Assembly: GCA_027012915.1 (NCBI GenBank)
Contig: JALUYN010000710.1
Coordinates: forward strand, 1 to 5,033
DNA length: 5,033 nt
Direction: 5' to 3'
Source of the DNA: Cellvibrionaceae bacterium
GTDB taxonomy: Bacteria > Pseudomonadota > Gammaproteobacteria > Pseudomonadales > Cellvibrionaceae
Positions within the stretch are counted from its first letter, which is position 1. Every line of letters starts with the position of its first letter. A program made the position numbers and the translations under genes. The notes beneath the pieces are model-generated. The model was not told where the DNA came from and searched no databases. It saw only the letters and a program-made list of their open reading frames with translations. Below are positions 1 to 5,033 of the stretch, one piece after another.

Positions 1-287
1 TTCGCCGATCCTCACTGCCCCAAGCATTGAAGGAGCGGCTGTTAGCGCTGAGCGATAGCAGAATCACCGGTGACGGTATTGTGATTATTAAAGCCCAGCA
101 ATTTCGTACTCAGGAGAAGAATCGTCAGGACGCACTGCAACGCCTGGTGGAGTTGATCAAGCGGGCCAATGTGGTTCCGAAGAAGCGTCGAGCGACGCGG
201 CCTACATTGGCCTCAAAGGAACGGCGTCTCGACAAAAAGTCTCAGCGCGGGCAAATCAAGAAAAATCGCGGTCGTGTTGATTATTGA
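1..287 (+). CDS. arfB: Peptidyl-tRNA hydrolase ArfB (YaeJ), C-terminal part, 5' end outside window
   Basis: ArfB rescues ribosomes stalled on mRNAs without a stop codon: its GGQ loop hydrolyses the peptidyl-tRNA while a basic C-terminal tail sits in the empty mRNA entry channel. Only the last 94 or so residues are here. The frame is open to the left edge (first full codon at position 3) and reads RRSSLPQALKERLLAL, matching the family segment just after the catalytic GGQ and a beta-strand. The GGQ itself lies upstream of the window. Also recognisable are the stretch around GIVIIKAQQFRTQEKNRQDA and the tail RPTLASKERRLDKKSQR, which is rich in Lys and Arg, as expected for the mRNA-channel tail. 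The TTG at 27 is an internal Leu codon, not the true start. The gene ends with TGA at 285-287 and converges on the protease gene 65 bp away. Identity is confident; a release-factor paralogue is less likely because the tail is ArfB-specific. Confidence 0.93.
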   Translation, partial: RRSSLPQALKERLLALSDSRITGDGIVIIKAQQFRTQEKNRQDALQRLVELIKRANVVPKKRRATRPTLASKERRLDKKSQRGQIKKNRGRVDY

Positions 288-290
288 TTT

Positions 291-310
291 GACCCCGAAG
301 GATTTGGGTC
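291..310. terminator. Weak inverted repeat after arfB, possible terminator
   Basis: GACCC (291-295) and GGGTC (306-310) form a 5-bp stem with a 10-nt loop, three bases after the arfB stop. There is no T-run on either strand, so it does not look like a standard intrinsic terminator. It lies in the gap between two convergent genes, where a terminator is expected. Confidence 0.3.
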
Positions 311-336
311 GCTAATAAATAACCGCGAGATTGAGA

Positions 337-368
337 TATTGAGAGGCTCTTATCAGGCGCTCTCAATA
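337..368. repeat. 9-bp perfect inverted repeat across the protease stop codon
   Basis: TATTGAGAG (337-345) and CTCTCAATA (360-368) are perfect reverse complements separated by 14 nt. Two further G-C pairs are possible inside (346-347 with 357-358) if one base is bulged. The right arm lies within the last codons of the protease gene (Ser-Ile-Glu-Ser), and the TGA stop (353-355) sits in the loop. A copy of ATTGAGA also occurs just before the left arm (330-336), giving a short tandem repeat. In minus-strand RNA the hairpin is followed by an A/T-rich stretch but no proper U-tract. It may be a terminator or 3'-end stability hairpin for the convergent pair. Confidence 0.45.
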
Positions 369-3265
369 CTGAGCCCGAGTTGTTCCATCAGCTCTTTCTG
401 CGTGCCGTTGCTAACCACGGCAATGCTGGCTTTTTCCGGGGTTAGATAAGTGCTGGCTACGCGACGCAGGTCATCCAATGTTACCTCCAACAGGCGCTGA
501 CGGAACAGTTCGCGCTTTTCGCGGCTGCGGCCAAACAACTCGGCGTGGAAAGTCTGTTTGGCCTCTCCGGCTGGAGAGCTGGGTTTATCCAGAGAGCTGA
601 TGACCCCCAGGATGGCTTCTTCTACCGGTTGCCATTCAATTTTTTCGTTCTGTAGCCACTCCAGAGATTTATCGAAATCATCCAGAGTCTCTTCCAGGCG
701 AGGATCGCGATAGGAATAGAAGCGGAACGCTGCGATATTGCTGTCCTGGCTGGCCCCACCACCGTAGGCGCCGCCCTGTTCTCGAATAGCGCGGTGCAGA
801 TAGCCGTTGCGCAACAGGCCGCCGAGCACGCTCAGTGCTGCTGAATCCGGATGATCCACCGGTACGGTGGGGTAAGCTTTGGCGCAGAAGTTTACCTGGG
901 TATTGGTAACCCAACCCTGGCGCACGGTTTCTTGAACCGGTGCGAGGCTGAATTGATTGAGTGCTTTGTTGTTCGACGCCTGCCACTGTGCGGCCATCTC
1001 ATCCTGATATTGATCCAGGTGTTCTTTTTCGGCGACCAGTAGGTACTGCTTGGGGGCTTGTAAAATCAGTTGATGCAGTTGCTGAAGTTTATCGGCAAAG
1101 GTCTGGAGTTTGTCGTCGTCTTTCAGGTTGTCATCCAACTCTTTGATGGATTGCAAACCAGCCAGACCATTGAGCTGGTGTGAAATACGCGCAGACGGGC
1201 TCATGCCGGCACAGGCGGCGGCCATGGCCAGGCTGTGACCGTTGCCGGTTACGGATTGTTCGCGGCGTGCCCTTGTTTGCGATATCAGCTCACGTATGCG
1301 GGGCTGCTCGTCAAAACGCACCTGTTGCAGGGTGGTCCACATCAACTCGCAGAGGGCTTTTTGCTCGGATTTCAACGCTTTGGCCGACAGTGTCAGATTG
1401 GCCGATACATTCTGTACATCGTCGCTGGCGCCTCGAATGGAGGTAAATGCACTGATGGATCCGGCTGCTTGAGCCTGCCAGCGCTGGGTATCCAGATAGG
1501 ATTGATCACCAACACCCAGTTCCGTAATGCAGATACTGTAATAGGGGAGCACTTCCAGCAATTCACGACTCAGTTCGGGCAAATCGACAATAATCTGCTG
1601 GTACACCAGGCCATTGGTCCCAGCGGCGTAGCGAGTCAGTGGCGCCCCGAGGTCCTGCACGCTTTCACGGGCTGTGTAGTGCATTTGCTTGGGAATATCA
1701 GCCAGGCCCACTTTGGGCAGAATGGATTCGTCGTCCACCTGTTGCTGGCGTGCCTGAAGATCGTGGGCCTGTTTTACAATCGCTTGCTTTTCGTCGTCGC
1801 TCAGAGATTGCTTGATGCGTTCGAGACGCATGGCTTCCGCGGCAGATTTGCGCTCGGCCAGGCCATCGTCAGGTTTCAGTGTCAGGCGCACCCGGTGCTG
1901 GTTATCCAGCAGCAACTGCTGCGCCAGGCGTTTGATGTAGTCCGGGTCGAGAATGTCCTGATGCAGACGCTCCAGCACTGGATCCAGATTCAAAAGGTCA
2001 ATTACATCACCGCGATGGGTGGCTGAGGTCAGTGCGGTGAGAATAATCTGCAGGCCATAAGGGTACGAATCGCCACCCACTTCCCGCTGTTGCAATTCCA
2101 ATTGACGCAGACAGGCCTGCAGCTCTTCCAGGGGAATGCCGTTTTCGGCGACTTGTGCGACTGTGTCCAAAATCAGATTTTCGATGGCCTCCGCCTGATG
2201 GGCTTCGGTGCCCTCCAGACCACACATAAACGTCAGTTCTTTTTGTGAATCTTCCAGTCCACACAGCGGTGAAGGTGCGGTGCCGAGAGACGTGGTCTCC
2301 AGAGCGTGTTGCAGAGGGGACGCGCTGTTATCCAGCAGTACGCTGGCTAGAAGTTGTGCTTCCAATGAGGCTTTCAGATCAGTGCTTTGCCCCAATAGCC
2401 AGCCCAGTACCACGTGGGTTTTAGCCGTAAGATCATCGGCGTCGGACAGAGGATAGGCCTCCTCCACGTTGATAGGCGCCTGATAGCGCTTTTCATCGGT
2501 AACGGAAATCTCACGATCCAGCGCCTCGAAGCGATGCAGGGCCTGGCTTTCGAATTTTTCCTGCTGCTCAGCCGCACTCATATCGCCATAGGTCATAAAG
2601 ATGGCGTTGCTCGGGTGGTAGTGGGTTTCGTAGAAGGCCTTCAGCTGTTCGTAGCTGAGGTCGGGAATGGCTTCGGGTTCGCCGCCACTGTTGAAGTGGT
2701 AAGTACTGGTGGGGAACAGATACTTGCACAGGGTCTGCCACAGCTGGCTCGGAACCGAGCTCATGGCTCCTTTCATCTCATTGAATACAACCCCCTTGAA
2801 TACCAGATCAGACTCGGGATTGTCGGCTTCGCTGAATTCTACGCGATGGCCTTCCTGTGCAAAGTCCAGCGGGTCCAGGCGCGAGAAAAACACCGCGTCC
2901 AGATAGACGCTCAACAGGTTGTTGAAGTCCTTGGCGTTCTGACTGGCAAAGGGGTAGGCGGTCCAGTCGGAGCTGGTGAAGGCATTCATAAAGGTATTTA
3001 GTGAACGCCGGATCATCATGAAAAAGGGATCGCGCACCGGGTACTTTTCACTGCCGCACAGTGCGGTGTGCTCGAGGATATGGGCAACACCTGTTGAGTC
3101 GTGGGGTACCGTGCGCAGTGCTACCAGAAACACATTTTCGTTGTTGTCTGCGGCAATATGAATATGCTGCGCGCCGGTCTTGCGATGGCGGTATTCTTCC
3201 ACCGTTACCTGCAGAGAATCGATGGTTTCACTGCGCAGGTGCTCAAACGCCGGGTGTGCGGTCAT
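353..3265 (-). CDS. M16C family zinc metalloprotease, PreP-like (presequence protease / insulinase family)
   Basis: A 970-residue protein with the two-half clamshell architecture of PreP-type M16C proteases, which degrade unfolded peptides up to a few tens of residues. The inverted zinc motif HILEH is at residues 62-66 (ligands His62 and His66, base Glu65). The third ligand is Glu163 in FNEMKG, 97 residues after the second His, the same spacing as in human PreP. The C-terminal half carries the substrate-binding Arg828/Tyr834 pair in IREQGGAYGGG. Family stretches LCGSEKYPVRDPFF and FMNAFTSSDWTAYPF are clear. Approximate domains: M16 N-terminal 35-190, M16 C-terminal 195-390, M16C-associated 455-700, final M16-like domains to 970. 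There is no signal peptide or membrane segment, so it is probably cytoplasmic. A TTG start four codons upstream is open, but the ATG at 3265 has GAGG six bases before it. The gene lies 78 bp downstream of the DTW gene, same strand. Family is certain; the natural substrate is not known from sequence. Confidence 0.95.
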   Translation of the reverse strand: MTAHPAFEHLRSETIDSLQVTVEEYRHRKTGAQHIHIAADNNENVFLVALRTVPHDSTGVAHILEHTALCGSEKYPVRDPFFMMIRRSLNTFMNAFTSSDWTAYPFASQNAKDFNNLLSVYLDAVFFSRLDPLDFAQEGHRVEFSEADNPESDLVFKGVVFNEMKGAMSSVPSQLWQTLCKYLFPTSTYHFNSGGEPEAIPDLSYEQLKAFYETHYHPSNAIFMTYGDMSAAEQQEKFESQALHRFEALDREISVTDEKRYQAPINVEEAYPLSDADDLTAKTHVVLGWLLGQSTDLKASLEAQLLASVLLDNSASPLQHALETTSLGTAPSPLCGLEDSQKELTFMCGLEGTEAHQAEAIENLILDTVAQVAENGIPLEELQACLRQLELQQREVGGDSYPYGLQIILTALTSATHRGDVIDLLNLDPVLERLHQDILDPDYIKRLAQQLLLDNQHRVRLTLKPDDGLAERKSAAEAMRLERIKQSLSDDEKQAIVKQAHDLQARQQQVDDESILPKVGLADIPKQMHYTARESVQDLGAPLTRYAAGTNGLVYQQIIVDLPELSRELLEVLPYYSICITELGVGDQSYLDTQRWQAQAAGSISAFTSIRGASDDVQNVSANLTLSAKALKSEQKALCELMWTTLQQVRFDEQPRIRELISQTRARREQSVTGNGHSLAMAAACAGMSPSARISHQLNGLAGLQSIKELDDNLKDDDKLQTFADKLQQLHQLILQAPKQYLLVAEKEHLDQYQDEMAAQWQASNNKALNQFSLAPVQETVRQGWVTNTQVNFCAKAYPTVPVDHPDSAALSVLGGLLRNGYLHRAIREQGGAYGGGASQDSNIAAFRFYSYRDPRLEETLDDFDKSLEWLQNEKIEWQPVEEAILGVISSLDKPSSPAGEAKQTFHAELFGRSREKRELFRQRLLEVTLDDLRRVASTYLTPEKASIAVVSNGTQKELMEQLGLSIESA

Positions 3266-3271
3266 GGTATG

Positions 3272-3275
3272 CCTC
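3272..3275 (-). promoter_or_regulatory. Ribosome binding site deciding the protease start
   Basis: On the minus strand GAGG (within TTGAGG) precedes ATG at 3265 by six bases, an ideal spacing. The same bases overlap the upstream TTG codon at 3277, so starting at the TTG would use the Shine-Dalgarno as coding sequence. This supports the 970-residue product over a 974-residue one. Confidence 0.75.
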
Positions 3276-3303
3276 AATAGATGGTCAACGGTTCAATTTG
3301 GGA

Positions 3304-3317
3304 TGATCAATCGATCA
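3304..3317. repeat. 14-bp GATC-containing palindrome, possible operator
   Basis: TGATCAATCGATCA has 5-bp arms, TGATC (3304-3308) and GATCA (3313-3317), around AATC. It contains two GATC sites eight bases apart and begins directly after the candidate -10 box of the protease promoter, so it would cover the transcription start. That position suits a repressor or a methylation-sensitive site. It could also be chance in a short A/T-rich gap. Confidence 0.35.
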
Positions 3318-3326
3318 AGTATAACA
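3318..3326 (-). promoter_or_regulatory. Extended -10 sigma-70 promoter for the protease gene
   Basis: The minus strand reads TGTTATACT: a TGn extension plus TATACT, five of six matches to TATAAT. The best -35 at 18-bp spacing is CTGATT (3342-3347), only three of six, as is usual for extended -10 promoters. Transcription would begin near 3311, leaving a leader of about 45 nt before the ATG at 3265. It implies the protease can be expressed independently of the DTW gene upstream. Confidence 0.5.
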
Positions 3327-3343
3327 CCGTCTCGACCGCAGAA

Positions 3344-3934
3344 TCAGTTGCGAAAACTGTCCCAGCGCCGGTTGAATTCGACAAATGATTGCAGCAATGG
3401 GTGGTATTTGTGCGGATTGTGCTCTAACTGAGCGAGAGCAAGGCACACCGCTTCGAGGGTCGAGTACTGGCCAGGCTTTTCAGGTTTGCGCATTTGGTAG
3501 AGCGGTTGATGATTGCGTTCCAGAGCCAGGGCGGGCAACGACTGTAGCCAGGGATTTAGGTGGCATATTTTGCGAGCTTTGCGCCAGGTGCCATCAATCA
3601 CAATAAGGCGTAAATGATCAAGTTCGAGGTCGCTCTTTATTGGATACTCTGGCGAATTGAAAAGCGGTGACAATATCACATTGGTTCTGTTGCTGTTGTC
3701 GCCCCTGTTTTTGTCACACCAGGCGTGAAACTCTGATTCGCTGCATTGTTCGGCTACCAGCGTGCGCACGTCGGCCAGTGACAGCTGTAACAAAGAAACA
3801 CTATTTTTGGGGTGATTGGTTTCGCTCGGATGTTGCCAGATTACAACTTCCACCGACGTTTGAACCGGAGATGCCAGATCACAGAGGCAGGCACGTTGAG
3901 GTTTGTAGCACTTTGGGCAAAGATCGCGGGGCAC
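3344..3934 (-). CDS. DTW-domain tRNA-uridine aminocarboxypropyltransferase (TapT-like)
   Basis: Proteins of this family (TapT/YfiP in E. coli) transfer the 3-amino-3-carboxypropyl group of S-adenosylmethionine to uridine in tRNA, giving acp3U; in E. coli the target is U47 of the variable loop. In this 196-residue product, four cysteines near the N-terminus (Cys6, Cys9, Cys16, Cys18; C-x2-C-x6-C-x-C) look like a metal site. They are followed by the HPSE motif (35-38), the signature DGTWRKARK (114-122) and a C-terminal YSTLEAV segment. Length fits the short Pseudomonas-type members; E. coli YfiP is somewhat longer at the N-terminus. No ATG is available. GTG at 3943 is open, but GTG at 3934 is preferred because AAAGAG (3943-3948) lies eight bases upstream of it. 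It is divergent from the DUF599 gene and is first of two minus-strand genes. Family is firm; the tRNA position modified is inferred. Confidence 0.9.
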   Translation of the reverse strand: MPRDLCPKCYKPQRACLCDLASPVQTSVEVVIWQHPSETNHPKNSVSLLQLSLADVRTLVAEQCSESEFHAWCDKNRGDNSNRTNVILSPLFNSPEYPIKSDLELDHLRLIVIDGTWRKARKICHLNPWLQSLPALALERNHQPLYQMRKPEKPGQYSTLEAVCLALAQLEHNPHKYHPLLQSFVEFNRRWDSFRN

Positions 3935-3946
3935 TCGAGGCACTCT

Positions 3947-3975
3947 TTGAAAACGGGAATCGGACGCGACCTAAT
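3947..3975 (+). promoter_or_regulatory. Candidate sigma-70 promoter for the DUF599-uvrB pair
   Basis: In the 90-bp divergent gap, TTGAAA (3947-3952, five of six to TTGACA) is followed after 17 bp by CCTAAT (3970-3975, four of six). An alternative extended -10, TGGTACACT, lies at 3975-3983 without a good -35. Either would start transcription 25-45 nt before the ATG at 4025. No CTGT-N8-ACAG LexA box is present in the gap. The minus-strand promoter of the DTW gene should also be here, but only weak candidates are visible. Confidence 0.35.
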
Positions 3976-4015
3976 GGTACACTGAGCTGCTTTTTGTTTC
4001 ACACATTTGCCAAGC

Positions 4016-4019
4016 GGAG
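4016..4019 (+). promoter_or_regulatory. Ribosome binding site deciding the DUF599 start
   Basis: GGAG precedes ATG at 4025 by five bases. An in-frame TTG at 4007 would place this Shine-Dalgarno inside the coding region, so the ATG is the better start. Confidence 0.75.
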
Positions 4020-4024
4020 ATCGA

Positions 4025-4798
4025 ATGGCGGTACAAGAATTTCTTAGTTGGGTAGTTTCAGAGTGGCTGAACTTTATGAGTTTGGCTTGGTTTGCCCTGT
4101 GTTGGGTTGGCTATTCAGAATACGCCAAGCGCAAGGCGCCCAATACTGAATGTATTGCACTGGTGATGCACCAGCATCGCATCGATTGGATGCGACATGT
4201 ACTCTCACGAGAAGTGCGGGTGGCCGATGCTTCCATTATCGCCAATCTCGAACGTAATGTGTCGTTTATGGCATCGACCAGCATGCTGGTGCTGGCGGGC
4301 TTGGTTACGGTACTGGTGCGCGCTGGTGATGTGCATCAATTATTATCCAGCCTGCCGTTTGTTACCGACGCCAGGCCAGCACTCGTACAGTTGAAACTGC
4401 TGGTGCTGTGCAGTGTCTTTATCTACGCGTTCTTTACTTTTACCTGGTCGTTGCGGCAGTTTGGGTTTGGCGGTGTGCTGTTGGGGGCCATGCCCCTGAA
4501 TCAGAAAAACAGTCTGTCCGATGAGGAGTGTGACCGCTACGCAGAGAGCTCTGCCAAGGTGCTGGACAAGGCGGCGCACAGCTACAACTACGGTCTGCGC
4601 TCGTTCTATTTTGCGATGGCTCTGCTGGGGTGGTTTATCCACCCTCTGCTGTTTATTGTCGGGGTTTCTCTGGTGGTGGGGATTTTGTATCGACGGGAGT
4701 TTCATTCCTCGACCCTCAAAGCCTTGTTACAAGTCAACGCGGACTGGCATGCTGGCCGCAAAAAGAGTGGGTCCGGCGCTGGGGACGCTGGGTCATGA
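4025..4798 (+). CDS. DUF599 family integral membrane protein, function unknown
   Basis: A 257-residue inner-membrane protein. I recognise the DUF599 family from its conserved blocks: [11 protein letters not shown] (26-36), a W-M-R segment (55-57), [20 protein letters not shown] (73-92), [17 protein letters not shown] (132-148) and the late [10 protein letters not shown] (187-196). Hydrophobic segments fall at roughly 14-33, 80-99, 122-143 and 196-222 (the last long enough for one or two passes), giving about four or five membrane spans. There is no cleavable signal peptide. The tail after about 240 is Gly/Ser/Lys-rich and probably disordered. No catalytic motif is visible and no function is established for the family, so none is assigned. 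Its stop overlaps the uvrB start (ATGA at 4795-4798), which implies one transcript and coupled translation, although a membrane protein has no known part in excision repair. Length is typical for the family. Confidence 0.88.
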   Translation: MAVQEFLSWVVSEWLNFMSLAWFALCWVGYSEYAKRKAPNTECIALVMHQHRIDWMRHVLSREVRVADASIIANLERNVSFMASTSMLVLAGLVTVLVRAGDVHQLLSSLPFVTDARPALVQLKLLVLCSVFIYAFFTFTWSLRQFGFGGVLLGAMPLNQKNSLSDEECDRYAESSAKVLDKAAHSYNYGLRSFYFAMALLGWFIHPLLFIVGVSLVVGILYRREFHSSTLKALLQVNADWHAGRKKSGSGAGDAGS

Positions 4799-5033
4799 GC
4801 AAGCAATTCATTGTTTCAAGTCCCTTCAAACCTGCTGGTGATCAACCCGGTGCCATTGAAGGATTGGTGAATGGTATTGAGGCGGGGTTGGCGCATCAGA
4901 CGCTGCTGGGTGTTACCGGTTCCGGTAAAACCTTCACTATCGCCAATGTCATTGCCCAGGTTCAAAGACCGACCATGATTATGGCGCCGAACAAAACCCT
5001 GGCAGCTCAGCTCTACGGGGAATTCAAAGAGTT
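4795..5033 (+). CDS. uvrB: Excinuclease ABC subunit B, N-terminal part, 3' end outside window
   Basis: UvrB is the damage-verifying helicase-like subunit of nucleotide excision repair: it is loaded by UvrA, then recruits UvrC for the incisions. The first 79 residues are present. They show the FKPAGDQP segment (11-18), with Gln17 where the family contacts adenine, the Walker A motif GVTGSGKT (39-46, Lys45), and motif Ia in [16 protein letters not shown] (64-79), all nearly as in E. coli. The frame runs open off the right edge, so the beta-hairpin, later helicase motifs and UvrC-binding domain cannot be checked. The ATG shares bases with the preceding TGA stop (ATGA). GGGGA at 4781-4785, nine bases upstream, is a modest Shine-Dalgarno, so translation is probably coupled to the DUF599 gene. 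Identity is certain. Confidence 0.97.
   Translation, partial: MSKQFIVSSPFKPAGDQPGAIEGLVNGIEAGLAHQTLLGVTGSGKTFTIANVIAQVQRPTMIMAPNKTLAAQLYGEFKE

Noticed and set aside
27..287. arfB as a complete 86-residue gene starting at TTG 27
   Set aside because: The frame continues open to position 1 and the upstream residues RRSSLPQA match the ArfB family, so the gene is cut by the window edge rather than short.
1235..2026. Open frame of 263 codons on the plus strand, opposite the protease gene
   Set aside because: It is fully antisense to a gene with strong family conservation, has no Shine-Dalgarno or recognisable motif, and has the Gln/Leu/His-rich composition expected from reading the protease's CAG/CTG-rich codons backwards.
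2414..3001. Open frame of 195 codons on the plus strand, opposite the N-terminal half of the protease
   Set aside because: Antisense shadow of the conserved catalytic domain in the same relative frame as the one at 1235-2026; no family resemblance.
3784..3801. CTGT followed by an A-rich stretch and ACAC, resembling half of a LexA box
   Set aside because: Only the left half matches; the right half is not ACAG at the required spacing, and it lies inside the DTW coding sequence.
3667..4047. Open frame of 126 codons on the plus strand crossing from the DTW gene into the DUF599 gene
   Set aside because: It overlaps two clear genes and the promoter gap between them; its Cys-rich start is the reverse reading of DTW codons.
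4343..4705. Open frame of 120 codons on the minus strand, opposite the DUF599 gene
   Set aside because: The sense strand encodes conserved membrane segments; the antisense product is a low-complexity Gln/Arg/His-rich shadow.

Overview
The window reads as ordinary chromosomal core sequence from a gammaproteobacterium. The evidence is the close match of the UvrB N-terminus and the ArfB C-terminus to the E. coli/Pseudomonas versions, a Pseudomonas-type DTW-domain protein, and a DUF599 membrane protein. Base composition looks even (moderate GC). I see no insertion sequence, phage gene, tRNA, rRNA, CRISPR array or other sign of recent transfer. The species cannot be fixed from the sequence alone.

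Layout, left to right. (1) Positions 1-287, plus strand: the C-terminal part of the ribosome-rescue hydrolase ArfB, cut by the left edge. (2) Positions 288-352: a short convergent gap with two inverted repeats, one of which overlaps the end of the next gene. (3) Positions 353-3265, minus strand: a 970-residue M16C metalloprotease of the PreP (presequence protease) type with all recognisable zinc and substrate-binding residues. (4) Positions 3266-3343: a 78-bp gap with a good extended -10 promoter and a 14-bp GATC-containing palindrome, both reading toward the protease. (5) Positions 3344-3934, minus strand: a DTW-domain tRNA-uridine aminocarboxypropyltransferase (TapT-like). (6) Positions 3935-4024: a 90-bp divergent promoter region. 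(7) Positions 4025-4798, plus strand: a DUF599 integral membrane protein of unknown function. (8) Positions 4795-5033, plus strand: the start of uvrB, overlapping the DUF599 stop by ATGA and cut by the right edge.

Two themes are visible. ArfB, the peptide-degrading protease and the tRNA modifier all touch translation or its products, but the sequence shows no functional link beyond adjacency. The DUF599 and uvrB genes are translationally overlapped and so very probably co-expressed. This is the most informative association for the only gene here without a known function. I found no convincing undescribed system. The long open frames opposite the protease are codon-bias shadows.
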